Assembly (NCBI RefSeq): GCF_035222275.1
Contig: NC_085883.1
Span: forward strand, 3,782,001 to 3,846,000
Source: Podospora bellae-mahoneyi
Lineage: Eukaryota; Ascomycota; Sordariomycetes; Sordariales; Podosporaceae
Length of the DNA stretch: 64,000 nt
Direction: 5' to 3'
The translations under genes were made by a program, and so were the position numbers. Position 1 is the first letter of the stretch; every line of letters begins with the position of its first letter. Shown here in pieces: positions 42,897 to 54,845 of the stretch. The notes under the pieces are model-generated. The model worked only from the letters and a program-made list of their open reading frames with translations, was not told the origin of the DNA and did no database searches.

Positions 42897-45201
42897 ATGA
42901 CCAAATCCTTCACCCGCCCCCCATGGGGCGTTCTGGCAGTTGGGGCCATGATCATCGTCTCGTCTGCTCATGCTGCTATTCGCCTCGATATAGGCCCTCG
43001 AAACGTCCAGGTTGCCGAGATCACACCTGGTGCCGACATCAGACGCGACAAGCAAGAAGTTCTGTTCAACGAACCAGACTCAGACTTTGATCTCCCGCTT
43101 CGCTGCAAGCCGGCTCAGGGCAAGCTTCTCACACTCACGGACGACGAAAAGTGGGCTGCCTGCTGCCCGCCCGGTTCTCGACTGCTCGGCACGATTAACA
43201 CAGCGTTTGACTGCTGTGGCGAGGGTCATGACTTGGCAGGAAGCAAAGATACGGGATGGAAATGTTGTCCTTCGGGCTACGAGTATGATGGCACCAAGTG
43301 CAAAGACCCAAAGCCTCTCTGTCACCACGGAATGGAGCTCGTGGACGGGAAGTGTGTCTGTCTACCCGGGACTACCCAGGCTGCGGATGGAACCTGTAAG
43401 CCAAACGCGGCCAATGGAGGTGATGGCAATGGGGGAAACCAGGCCGGAAAGCATCCTTCAGGTCCTTGTTCATCAGAAATATCCTCTGGTACGACCACCA
43501 CATCACCGTTTCTGTATGACCATACCTAGTTTCCCAGACCAGCTAACTCGTTGACAGGAAAATGCTACCTCTTTAAGATGGACAACGGCGAGTATCTCGG
43601 TTTCAACAAGAAGTGGTACGCTGCGTCTAAGCCTTCCCGCGACCACCAGATGGGCAAGTTCAAGCTCTGCAAGACCAAGGCCTGCCTCGATTCCGAGTCT
43701 AGCGAGATCAACCCCGGTGATCCCATTCGCATTCTAGACCTTCACGGTGAACCGAATAGCGGGAAGGACCCCAACCAGTGGCTCAATAACGCACAAAACG
43801 GAGGCCACATTGCCCGTACACCCAAGTTTGAGGATGCCGGCGTGTTCACAATCAGCAAATGGACGGAGGGCAAATACTGCATCTCAGGCCTGGAGACCGG
43901 CGTCGGTCCTACCTGTCCCAGTGATAGCCCTGCCCTGACGTTCAACACCCTCGATACTGAGAGCTGCTTACCTCTTGAGCTGGTGACGGTGCCTTGCAAC
44001 ATCCGCGACCCCAACAACAACTGTTTATGGTCGGGAAACCAGCAAAAGCCATGTCCCACGGGGTTTTCGTGCCTACCTAACGGACAATCCCCCGGACAAT
44101 TTCCAAGTGGTCAAAGTCCTGGTGGTCAAAATCCTGGCAGCCAAAGTCCTGGTGGCCAAAGTCCTGGTAGTCAGTTCCCAGGTGGACAGCTCCCAGGTGA
44201 TCGGTTTCCTGGTGGCCAGAACCCAGGTGGTCAGTTTCCCGGTGGTCAGAACCCAAGTGGTCAAAACCCAGGGGGGCAGAATCCCGGTGGTCAGTTTCCT
44301 GGTGGCCAGTTTCCTGGTGGCCAGTTTCCCGACGGACAGAACTCTGGTGGACAAAATCCTGGATGCCGCCCTCCTCTGACTGGGACACTTACGCCGGGAG
44401 GTGGCGCAACTTCGACCTGCCCGCCTGGACAGCCATGGAAGGATGGAACCTGTGTTATCCCCATCACCGATTGTGCTGACCGGGCTCATCCCGAGTTTGG
44501 CGATACGTCGTATAATCCGGCGAACTTCCCCTGTTCCATTGGTCGGGAGCGTCCGTGCCGTGGTGAGCAAGTTCAAGACTGGAAGCCAGCCCAGCTTGAT
44601 TGGAATGGCAGTCACCGCCAGCCTGGACCCCCTCAGCCTTATGAAACGACGATCAACTTTGACTTTGATGTCATAATGAGCATTGTCGATGTCGAAGCCC
44701 AGAGCGAGCACTTTTTGGTCAACCTTGACGGCGCGTTTTGGGGCGAGACAGGGGGTGAGCGAGGGTACAAGAATCAGTATATCGGCAACTATAATGACCC
44801 AGAGTGGTGTCTTTTGAATGGATATACAAGAGGATATTTCTTGATTCCGAAGGGTATGTTGTCTTCTTTCCCCTACCTCTGCGTCCCACTCTGATAAATT
44901 ATCTCGACTTATCATTGTTGACACCGTATACATCACAGGGCAACACACTTTGACCATTGAATGGCCTCAGGGAACGGGCAAGTACCAAAATGATGGGGGC
45001 GGTAACTGGTGGTACGGCATTGCACGCTACCGGTTCGACAAGCTGTGCGATCCCAGCAGGTGTCTACCTGATTGCGCTGTTGAGAAGGAGAAGGAGGCTC
45101 AACAGTTGAGATTGCAGCTGCAGAGAGAAGGGAAGTGGCCATCTGTTGCAAGCTCGCAGGGAAAGCAGTGGGGTTCCTACGATCAGAAGGTCGTGGCCTG
45201 A
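42897..45201 (+). CDS. Large secreted Cys-rich protein with Gly-Gln-Pro repeat
   Basis: Exons 42897-43488, 43558-44853 and 44939-45201, joined in frame to 716 residues. The signal peptide is at the start (hydrophobic WGVLAVGAMIIVSSAHA). Residues ~60-170 are Cys-rich with paired CC motifs (AACCPPGSRLLG, DCCGEGHDL, KCCPSGYEYDG) and a C.CLPGTT..ADGTC unit. Next comes a compact region containing CYLFKMDNGEYLGFNKKWY. Residues 373-466 are about 19 units of a five-residue Gly-Gln-x-Pro-Gly repeat. The C-terminal ~200 residues include NFDFDVIMSIVDVEAQ and YTRGYFLIPKGQHTLTIEW, which crosses the last splice site. It could be a wall-attached or adhesive surface protein; the repeat would act as a flexible stalk. 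No named family was recognised. Confidence 0.8.
44082..44363 (+). repeat. 15-base coding minisatellite
   Basis: About 19 imperfect copies of a 15-base unit near GGTGGTCAGTTTCCT/GGTGGCCAGAACCCA. Some neighbouring units are identical (GGCCAGTTTCCTGGT), showing recent expansion or exchange. All differences keep frame. Confidence 0.9.
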
Positions 45202-46946
45202 GGGTCTAAGGTACCTTGAAATGAGTTGACCGAAAGGGCTGAGGATAGGAGTCACTGCTCGGTTTTGACAGATCTAAGGACGACAATACACAAAAACATT
45301 GTCACCTGCATGAACCCCAAGGCAACGCTTCTCCTGATGCTGAGAACCACTGAACATTCGGCAGAGGCTTTTTCATGATGGTCCTTAGGCACGCAGGTCT
45401 AACCATGGTCACTTTCCATTGTATAATCAGGTATTTGGACCACGGGCCTTGTGATTGGCTAGGTTTGAAACCGCATGTATGCTTGAGGACGGCCCAGCAG
45501 GTCGAGGGGGGTGCAAGCGACCAGGACAATAACTCTGCTCGAATTATCCGTTACCCGTACCTGGACATCAATTGAAAAGCGACCAGAAGTAGGCTGCTCG
45601 AGACTGCAGCCATTGATAATGAACCTGGGGATGCTGTCGAGGAGACAAAAAAGGAACCTAGGATTGAAGGTGAAGGTGTCATCAGATAAACCTCTTTTGG
45701 AACGAAGTCATCCAATTTCTTTCTTGGTTCCATGTGCTGGGGCCAGACCCACTGTGGGATTTCATGCAAGCAAATTCCTGGGAAAGCCATTGGCCAGCAC
45801 TTTGTTGACCGGCCCAACGATCCGGATTGCCAGGCCACCAGCTGCCCCAGGCCCACCTCCCCGCATTCTAACCCTGTTCATTCCGCGGCCCGCCCGATGG
45901 TTTCTCCCAGCTCCATTCCCCTTTCATCCGGACTTTCTCCTGCCCCTGCAACATGCGCCGCTCTTTTCTTGTTTCGTTGACGTGATGAGATGCCATTGAT
46001 GGATCGTCGCTTTTCTGTCCATCACCCTCATTGCGTTGGGGGACAGGCAATATCCCCTATAGTACTCAGTTACTCCGTACAGTACATGCACACACTGACA
46101 GGTCGCGTGAGGTGGATTGCGTGCATCCAGTGCTCTTTCTTGCTGCTAACCCCATTGGCGAGCTTTTAGCGTTGCATTCCAGGTTCTGCTGTTCCGGGCC
46201 TTCTTCTCCCGTCGGCATCCTCTCGCCCAACATCCCGGGCCCAGCTCTGCCAGCCAAAGTCCAGCGGCAGGTGCTCTCGCATTCGTCAAATTGCACAAGG
46301 TGAGATGACTCGACCACAGAAGAGGTCTGTGTGGAAGCGTCATGCAAGCAGTCAACACCCACGGCCGTCACGCCAGTCAACCGGGTACCGGTCACCTCGC
46401 GGCCTCCATTACAAGTCCCAATGGCATGGGATTATTGTCTGGAACCGAGCACTTTATACGAAATTGTTCCCCAAAATTGCTTCACCAACACCACACCAGC
46501 ACCATCAGTCACCAGGTGTTCCCCATCATGCAGGGGGGCAGCCTTCGGTACACCCTGTCCGCTTCGCCGTTTGGGTCGCCCCTCAGGAAGGCTGATACCC
46601 ATGGAAGTTCCCCAGTTGAGTCCATACCCCGCTCATGGTGCAACGACGGACTGTCGACTAGCCCCTGTTGGCATTTTGAAGGATTGCCCCCCTGGGCCTT
46701 GATGGACTCCCCGCTTGCTCCGTGCTTGTTAACCGTCCTCAAGGGTCCGCCGAGGAGCGATAGCCCGTCATTGGGAGGACTACTTGAACACCGGGTATGC
46801 ACGCACGGGAGTCTGTGGCCTTTTGCTTTCTTCTTTTGTTCTTTTGGGACTTCTGCCGCACCATCTGACGACAACCTCTTTGGACGGCATCCAGCACACA
46901 GCAACACTGAGCAAGGTGGCAACATCCCACCGAGGGTCAGGTCGCC
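45202..46946. other. Intergenic, 1.7 kb
   Basis: Overlapping open frames of up to about 250 codons occur here but have no domain, no splice support and unnatural composition. It presumably holds the promoter of the MFS gene at 46947. Confidence 0.5.
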
Positions 46947-48695
46947 ATGGCCCAACGACACCGGATTAGAAATGACTCGGCCTCATCCTTTGAGGTCCCA
47001 GTTCATGAGACCCCTCGTTTCCAGAGGGTATACTGGACTCGGGAGCCTCATCTACGCAAACTCTATGGCATGGCCGCGATATTGATGGTGGCCTCGGCAA
47101 CGACAGGCTACGATGGCATGTTGGTCAATACCTCACAGCAAATAGACCTGTGGAGGTACTTTTTCTTTCCCGAACTGAGGGACAAGCCGAATGGGGATCC
47201 TATCCTGGATAGCAAACTGGCCATCTTGGTCAACATGTTCAACATTGGGTCCATTCTGTCCTTCTTCATAACGCCTCACGTGGCCGATACCTATGGGAGG
47301 AGATCGGCCATTGTGGCCGGCTGTCTGTTCATGATAGGCGGCGGTCTCTTGACTGCATTTGCCAACGGCTATGGGAGTGTGTTTGGCCCCAACCACAGAC
47401 ATTCTTGGAGTGAGAAAGTGCTAACCTTGGTGCCGTGCAGTGTATATGGGCGGCCGTTTCATGCTTGGCTTTGGCAATTCTCTTTCCCAAATGGCATCGC
47501 CGCTCTTGCTCACCGAAATCTGTCACCCGCAACATCGAGGTCCCGTCACGGCCGTGTATAACTGTCTCTGGAATGCTGGTGCGCTGCTTGTATCATGCAT
47601 CGCGTGGGGCACCGCCAACATCAAAAATGACTGGTCATGGAGGTCCATCACCTTCCTGCAAATCGTGCCGTCATTGATTCAACTTACGGGCATCTGGTGG
47701 ATTCCCGAATCGCCGCGCTATCTCATCAACAAGGAGAGACCTCAGGAGGCGCTACACATTCTGTCCAAGTGGCATGCTGGGGGGGACATAAACAACGCCA
47801 CCGTTCAGTTTGAGTACCGCGAGATTCGTGAAACTATCCGGATTCAAAAGGAGAACGAACAGTCCACCAGCTACAAGGACTTTTTCCGAACCAAGGGAAA
47901 CAGATGGCGCCTGGCCATCATCGTATCACTGGGTGTCATCTCCCAGTACAGTGGGAACGCTTTATTCAGCAACTACATCGACATGATCTACAGGGGAGCG
48001 GGCATCAACGACCAGAACCAGAAGTTGGCCATGTCCACCGGCAAGACCATCCTCGATCTCATCATCACCATCACCGCGGCGCTCAACGTCGACCGATGGG
48101 GCAGACGGCCATTATTCTTGGTAGCCATGGTCGGCATGGTCATCTCGTTTCTCTGCTGGACCATTACCGGAATTGTTTACGAGCATAGCAATCCAACCAA
48201 CCTCACTGCTGGCTATGTGCAGCTCGTCTTCATTTGGGTGTTCGGCATCTTTTACGACATTGGGTTTTCGGGCCTGCTGGTGGCCTATGCTCTCGAGGTG
48301 TTGCCTTTCCACCTCCGAGCCAAGGGGATGATGATCATGAACATTACCGTGCAAGCCATCTTGGCGCTGGGGAAGTAAGTTTGATGCCTTGACACCAAAC
48401 CCGCGAAAACGACTCATGGCTAACGACTCTGACCTCTAGTCAAACAAACAAAATTGCATGGGAAAGGCTACCAAATCACTGGAATCTCATGCTGTTTTAC
48501 ACCATCTGGAACTTTTTTGAGCTCCTGTTTGTGTGGTTCTTCTATGTCGAGACTAAAGGGCCGACCCTGGAAGAAATTGCCAAGATTTTCGACGGAGATG
48601 GTGCTATTGCTCACATCGACATGCACCAAGTGCAAAAGGACATCTATCAGAATACTCCAGACGATCACGATGAACTGCCAGGGAGGGCGTTATAA
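46947..48695 (+). CDS. MFS sugar porter (hexose/lactose permease type)
   Basis: Exons 46947-47376, 47441-48374 and 48440-48695; introns GTGTGT...TGCAG and GTAAGT...CTCTAG; 539 residues. Sugar-porter signatures are present: TTGYDGMLV in TM1, ADTYGRRSAIVAG in the loop 2-3 position, GRFMLGFGNSL, WWIPESPRYL (PESPR motif), DRWGRRPLFLV in the second half and the terminal FYVETKGPTLEEI. The joins restore GYGMYMGGRF and LGKNQTNKIAW. Twelve membrane segments fit the pattern. This subgroup includes fungal lactose/cellodextrin and hexose carriers; the actual sugar cannot be read here. Confidence 0.9.
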
Positions 48696-48929
48696 TTTTT
48701 TCGAGACAGTTTTCTTAGTTCGCTCCTTGGATTGGTGCTGCATAGCCGGGCGTTTCAACGGGATCATATTGGCAGGGTTTGGAAAAGGAAAACGGAAAGC
48801 ATTGGGGCAATGACACAGGGCATTTGGCACACAACTATGATACCACAGATATTGGCGAACTCAGTAAAGAAGGTAGTTAAATTGATTTTCTTTCAACATT
48901 TGCCGTCGGGCGTTACGCCCAAGCATCAT

Positions 48930-50000
48930 TTGGATATTTATTTGGCCCTCACACTCCACCTCGACCGCTTTACTGAAATCTCTAAGAAACCTCCAAGTGG
49001 CTTCTCTTTTCCAGCCTTATTCAACAAATTGGCCAGGCGTTTCTGTCGTAAAGAAGTCGACAATGTCACCAAGACTCTCATCGTGGCTGGCACGGACAAA
49101 GGCTCGATCATTGCAATCCAACTCTTGCAGCTTTTTGACTGTTGCTCGCAACATGTCAACGTTGTGATGCCAGCGTGAACCATGGCTGGCGCACGACGTG
49201 TAGAAGCTCGCTCTTTCTCCGTCTGGAAGAAGACGGCTGAGCCGAGGCGATTCCGTGCAAAATGTTTCATCCGAAGTTGAACCTGATGCACAAAATGGGA
49301 GGGTGATATTACGTCGGGTAAAGGGAGGTAAAGGGATGGTCTTACTTCTCCAGGGTGATAGATCGTATCTCCAGCCAACAAAACAAACGAGGACGGAGTG
49401 ACTCGCGCAAACGCGCAGATATATCCTACCGTATGGCCGGGGGCATCCAAGATAAACAATGATCTGTCACCAAGGAAGTCGAAGGCGAGGAAGTTTCCAA
49501 GCTTACAGCTTTCTTTTCCAAACTCCGGTTCCGTGATCCGGCGCCCAGCATAGTCGCTATCGCGGATGACACTGGCTGGATCGGCCGGGTAGCCCGGTAG
49601 CAATGTCGTTGTGAATCTAGGGCCAACAATGAGTGGAACAGTTGTCAGAAAGGTGGATGGGTCACTGATATGGTCAAATGATGATGGGACAGAATAATCC
49701 CGTAAATAGAGCTCGTGTCGACACCATTTGCCACCAAGATGTCATGCACATCCATTTCAACATGCAGCTACCACACTAACGCAAGCAGGCGACTGACCAA
49801 ATCAGGGGCAAGATTACGCCAATCTTTTCGTATTACTAGATCAAATAGGAATGTCTTTTTGTGAGTTGGGTGGTGGATGAGGAACGACCAAATTGAGCTG
49901 CAAACCCTCTGTGACCCGTTATCGGAGGCCCAAAGAACAGCTCGGCAGGACAGGAATGGATAGTCGCGGTGCTGTTATCGCTGAAATCGAGACCGTTGAA
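48930..50000 (-). pseudogene. Decayed metallo-beta-lactamase-fold hydrolase gene
   Basis: Minus-strand pieces in several frames line up in the order of a fungal MBL-fold hydrolase. They are AELFFGPPITGH; FLIHHPTHKKTFLFDLVIRK; VHDILVANGVDTSSIYGI; the metal motif SHHH followed, one frame over, by DHISDPSTFL; LPGYPADPASVIRDSDYAG; LFILDAPGHTVGYICAFA; LLAGDTIYHPGE; and, in another frame, VKKLQELDCNDRAF, SHDESLGDIVDFF and GWKREATWRFLRDF. At least three frame changes and two in-frame stops separate them, one right in the HxHxDH metal site. Intact relatives hydrolyse lactone-like or ester substrates using two zinc ions. This copy should not make an active enzyme. No introns explain the breaks. Confidence 0.8.
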
Positions 50001-50220
50001 GATGATGGTGGGACATGAAGTTGAGGTGGTGTGGCAGCCATAATCAAGAAGGGAAAGTAAGGTAGATTCTTAGTAATTTTTCACAATGTACCTATACAAC
50101 GTGAACCTCTGACTCTTAAGTACATAATTTCCCGTCATTGTATCATTAAGTGGTCTTCATTATCTCATACTTACAGCAACAAAAAACAAAAAATGAAAAA
50201 GATTGGATGTCAAAAAGCAA

Positions 50221-50303
50221 CGATCCGCCCAGGGGTCGAACCTGGAACCTCCTGATTGGTACTTGTATCGTAGTCAGACGCGCTGCCATTACGCCAGCGG
50301 ACC
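50221..50303 (-). tRNA. tRNA-Arg (anticodon ACG) with 11-base intron
   Basis: Read on the minus strand, the acceptor stem is GGTCCGC/GCGGATC with one G-T pair. The D stem is GCGT/GCGC, the anticodon stem TCTGA/TCAGG and the T arm CCAGG-TTCGACC-CCTGG. The anticodon ACG is at 50271-50269. Eleven bases at 50267-50257 interrupt the loop one base after the anticodon, the standard place for a nuclear tRNA intron. No CCA is encoded. Total 83 bases, 72 after splicing. Confidence 0.93.
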
Positions 50304-50492
50304 AATGAGAATTGATATTTTGTCCACTGTAATTTATGATTACATTGGATGTGAACAACTTGTGCAGCATACCTTAGCGAGTGATGAAATTCTTCAATCT
50401 CTCTGTCATTCATAAACCCCCCAAAAGAAAATTAGCCATCGCAAGTGCTACCTTCAAACTTTTTTCCAGCCTTCTTTTCACATACCTATACC

Positions 50493-51747
50493 TCAATAGC
50501 ATCGACGGGTGCTACCATCCGACGCCATGCCGTATACATCCACCTTTCCGTTATCCCATGCTAAGCCGCTAGGCTTCGTAGTAGCATTGCCGCCCATATT
50601 CTCCCACGAAGCTGTCCACTGGCCATTGGTGGCCTTTTTGCGGTACATGGTATCGTCCCGGCCAGTGTAGTACACTTCCATCTGATTGCCCCAAGCAACA
50701 ACATCTGGAGCCATGCCTGGTCGCACATCTCCACCCATGTTCATCCAGTTACCCCAATTCCCGGTGCTGTTGGTGTAAGTTCTCATCCACACCGCCCCGT
50801 CGGTTCCCCCAACGGCCACAGTCATATTGCCGCTCCAAGCAACGGCGCTGGGTTCACTATCCAACGAGCCCCCGAGGTTTGTCCAGCTTCCCCAAGTATT
50901 TCCATTCATCATTTGTGTCGCCCATGCCTGTCCATCTGTCCCTCTCACCACCACTCCCGTGTGGCCTTTACCCCAGCTTACAGACTTTGGCGCACCGGCG
51001 AGGGAGCCGCCCATGTTTTGCCAGCTGCCCCATCCGCTATTCTCATCGTACCTAATCCCCCACAGCTGATTGTCACTGGAACTGGTGTAGACAGACGCAT
51101 GCCTGCCGCCCCAGGAGCACGAGGAAGGATAGTGCTTGCAGTTGCCCCCCATCGGTTGCCATGATCCCCACGCACCGCCACTGTAGGGGCGATGCCAGAT
51201 CTGATAGTCTGTTCCTTTGCAAAACATGTGCATGTATCCACTTCTCCTGCTGCAACAACTGGGAGCAGAGTCGAGGCTTCCACCCAGATCGTCCCACTCT
51301 GGAATCCACGGGTTGCTACCGCCGCGATAGTACTTGTGACGGCATTTTCGGTCGCGATGCGTATAATATACGTCCTGCCAACCGGGCCCCAGGATGTAAC
51401 CGCAGGGTGGTACAAGCCAGATCCAGACATGTTTTCCCACTGGCCAGATGTTGCTCGCTTGTTTGTTGCTCGGGGTTGATCAAGGGTGAGGCAAAATAGG
51501 ATACCTGGCGAGGAAAACGGGCTTTGAAAGATGGAGAGGGATTAGTGAAGTACTCGATCGAGTGAACATTGGACCGCTTGGAGAGGAAGTTATCGGGGCG
51601 GGGCGTATTCCAATAGTCAATATCTCTTGCTTCCGCACGGCTGCGGATGAGGAAAGGTGAAGGACGGGTGCGGGGTCCTATAAGATCAGGTGATGGGAGG
51701 GAAAAGACGAGAAGGGGAAGGGTGAGCAATATGATGTAATGGATCAT
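50493..51747 (-). CDS. Secreted PLL-like beta-propeller lectin, one apparent frame change
   Basis: Exon 1 is 51747-51505 with a signal peptide (IILLTLPLLVFSLPS) and a pro-like region. After an intron (GTATCC...GGCCAG) exon 2 runs 51439-50493. The exon 2 product repeats a unit with W..W.NMGG......P...W and VYYTGRD/VVVRGTDG-type strands about six to seven times, the pattern of PLL-like or fucose-binding bladed lectins. The first blade begins WENMSGSGLYHPAVTSWGP in the frame set by exon 1, but the rest of the propeller (GWQDVYYTHRD onward) is one frame over. The change lies around 51381-51390 in a GGGCCC run. This may be a real disabling change or a sequence error. A secreted sugar-binding role is inferred from the fold. 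Confidence 0.7.
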
Positions 51748-53132
51748 GTCTTGCAAGAGGTTGGATTCGATGGTTTTGGAGTCTGCAGTGATTGAAGTGG
51801 GTGTTGGTGATGACAGTAACAAGCAAGCTTCCAGAGACAAAAAGGAGACTTTTATAGACAGCAAACTTGCGTGCTTCTGCATCCAGCCGGACTTGCATTG
51901 GGCCTTACGAGGGAACAGTCCTCGTCCTGAGTCAGTTCATAGCCATACAGATTGCGGCTGGACGGCTACCAATCTTCATTATTGCGACACTTCTCACCTT
52001 ATCTTGTGTGAATACTGGGTCAGTCTGACCCTGGAAGAGTTCCTACTGGCTATTTTCTCACAGCGTGTTATTCACTTTCGTTCTGAGTTCCCACTGCGAG
52101 ACATCCAAGTGGTCACAAAGCCATGGATGCTTTTCTCACAATACAAAATACCGACAGGACACTAGGGTTGCACTGCAGCACAATGTATGCGCATAATGAA
52201 ATGGTAGCCCATTCATGTGGGCACTTGCTTGTTGCCAAGTCCGAATAAAGGGATCGAGTTGACCGGGTATGAATCTTGCCGATGCCCATTACCATCAGAG
52301 AGAGGGGGCAGGCCGGGAAGGTAAGGTAAGGTAGCACCTAACAAGATGAAAGAGGAAACCACCCCGACTTGACATATCAAAGGAAGATAGCTCCAGAACG
52401 AGTCTCAACCCAGTCGAGATGCAACTGTTTGAAGCGTCCGAGGTCTATGGTTGTATACCTATCTAGGACCGCATGATCAGTTCCAGAGTCTCATGGGGTA
52501 TATAGAGTTTGCTGTTGTTTAGTTCACGGCTATTTGAATCTTGGTGACTGTCACGCATTCGAAGATGAAACTCGGCTTACCTCTCTTATCTATATGGGGT
52601 TCATCGATACTCTCCGCCATTTTCTCCGCTGCGTATCAACTTTCAACCCACGTATGGTAACCACTGTAACATACCAACTCAACTCACCGCCTCTCCAGTT
52701 CCCGAAATATGGTATTATTGCTCGTTTTGGTGTAACACCACCGTGCATGTAACCTTTCCCAGGCATAGGTGATGTCCTCTTCCGCGAGGCTCATGGTGGT
52801 GTGTATCAGTGTACCAAGGTGTCTGTGTGCCGCTACAATGGCAACGAGGGACGGGAAACCTTGACTTGCTTTTCCCGAAATTGGCTCAGATTGCTCATGG
52901 CTGAGCTGCAGGTTGGTATCAAACTGATTAGAGATTGCTAGGGAAATGGAAATAAAACTCCGTGCTACATACAGAAAAGCGTAAAATGAAAACGGAAAAC
53001 CAAAGAAAAACAGAATAACCCCCCCTTCCCACGTCTAAGACTCTAAGGTATTATGCTACCACACCTGATGCAACTGCCCACTTTCGTTTTTAGAATCTCG
53101 ACTCTATCCTCATCAACTTGAACATATTGGAC
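51748..53132. other. Intergenic, 1.4 kb
   Basis: Promoter side of the lectin gene and 3' side of the citrate synthase-like gene. No gene or RNA was recognised. Confidence 0.5.
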
Positions 53133-54845
53133 CTAGGAAAAGCAGCTCTTGGCCCAAAGGATAGCTTTAACCTTGAGGGGAATCTTGTTGCTCTTGCCAG
53201 AGTTAAGTTCACGGACCTGGATGCCGTGCTTCTCCTTCAAGGCGCCCTCGTTGGAGGATAAAGATTGCCGTCCTGAAGTGTCAACATCATCAGTTCTGTC
53301 GCCAGTGTAGATCTGACGGGGACGCCAAATCTTAATGGGTTTGTCTGTCAATTACAATGTTAGGATCTGATTCTGAAAGGTAGACCTAGATTCGGATGTG
53401 GAAACATACCCAAGGTCTCTCTCCAGTGTGCGAGACCACCGGGAATTCGCGATAGAGTGATGATGGCCGTGATCATGTCGGTCTCGAAGCCCCTGCGACA
53501 AGATGGTTTGTTAGCATTTGTCTCACCACATGGAATGCACGAACGATGGCACGTACAGAGCAGAGTACAAGAAGCATCCCAACAGATCGGCATTCGCCTT
53601 GAGCTTCCTGCTCACAAAGTACTCGTCCTCATTGGCCAGCTTGTCGATGGCAAAGGCAACCCTGAGCAGAGGGTTGGCGTCACACTTCTCCCTGTTCTTC
53701 TCAATAAGTTCCTCAATGAGGGAAAGGCGGGGGTCGCGGGTGCGGTAGATGCGGTGACCGTAGCCGAACAGACGAGCCTTCTTGGACTTGACCATTTCAA
53801 TGTAAGCAGGGACAAAACTGGGGTGCTTGATCTTTCCCAGTGCTTCATAAGCAAGATCGATGGCGCCTCCATGAAGGGGACCAAATCCGCACACCAAAGC
53901 GGAAATGGCGCAAGAGCCTGGATCGGCAAGAGTGGAGCCAGCATGGAGAAGGCCGGCGGTAGAGTTGGTCATCTCATGGTCTGCGTAGCAGATCCAGAGC
54001 TTCTCAAGGCACGCCTGAATCTCGGGATCGGGACCAACACCAGTCTCCTTGTTTGTCTTGCCCATCATCAACAGCAGATTTCCAATGAGGCTGCCATTGG
54101 GATCCGGGTTTGTGAAGGTCAGCTTTCGCTTGTGACAGTGAATAAGAGCGAGGGTAGTAGCATAGTAGGCGATGGTGCGGATGATGGCCGCATCGGCCTG
54201 TTCGAAGTTGTTGTGGAAGCTGGGTTTGTGTGTGTGTCGATTGTTGGCAATCACCTTGTCCCCTGACATGAAAGCACAGAGACCGGCGAGGCACATCGGG
54301 TATGTATCGCTGTTGCGTCTGGAGAGCAAGCACGGTGGTCAGTATGGAGCTCACCCGGTCGACTGAGAGCGTTGATGCCACTTACGGGAACGCAGCTATG
54401 GTGTCAACGACTGTCTTGGTTGGTACCATGGCAGCAGCGAACTTTCGTCGCACATCCAGCTTTTCGGCTTGTGTAGGAAGCTTTCCCCACATCAAGAGGT
54501 AAAGCACATCCTCATAGTCATTGTTTTGGAAGAGCTCTTGGATGGGATGGCCACGATATTGGATTTGGCCCCGGTTGCCGTCACTGTCTTGCATTAACAC
54601 GTGGAGCCAAGTGAAAAGGGAACTGGCACTTACATCAGGGTGATCTCGGATTCCATGCACGCGACATTCTCAAAGCCATTGTCGAGGACGGTGAGCTTCT
54701 GCTCAATATCGCTGCCCTTTGGATCTGGGGTAGTGATAGCCATGAGGTCCTTGGCCCGGATGAAGTTATCATGGATGGGGATAAGGTAGGCATTCTCGGT
54801 GCGAGAATCCACAATGCGCAGTTGGCCGGTCTCTTTGGAAGGCAT
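53133..54845 (-). CDS. Citrate synthase-family enzyme, non-mitochondrial
   Basis: Five exons: 54845-54634, 54583-54386, 54318-53557, 53492-53410 and 53344-53133; all joins keep frame (488 residues). The family condenses acetyl-CoA or a longer acyl-CoA with oxaloacetate. All three catalytic residues are present: His286 (GPLHGGA), His325 (FGYGHRIY) and Asp381 (ANADLLG). The spacing matches hexameric-type citrate synthases. The N-terminus (MPSKETGQLRIVDSRTENAYLIPI) is not a mitochondrial presequence, and the C-terminus ends KSCFS, not a standard PTS1. This suggests a cytosolic, possibly secondary-metabolic alkylcitrate synthase rather than the TCA enzyme, but that is inference. It diverges from a CmcJ/NvfI-family gene across 890 bases. 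Confidence 0.9.

Noticed and set aside
44073-44957. 294-codon reverse frame rich in Thr/Leu repeats
   Set aside because: Mirror of the 15-base minisatellite in the secreted protein gene; low-complexity shadow.
46342-47085. 247-codon frame before the sugar porter
   Set aside because: Crosses the start of a well-supported gene in another frame, and its composition shows no protein-like pattern.
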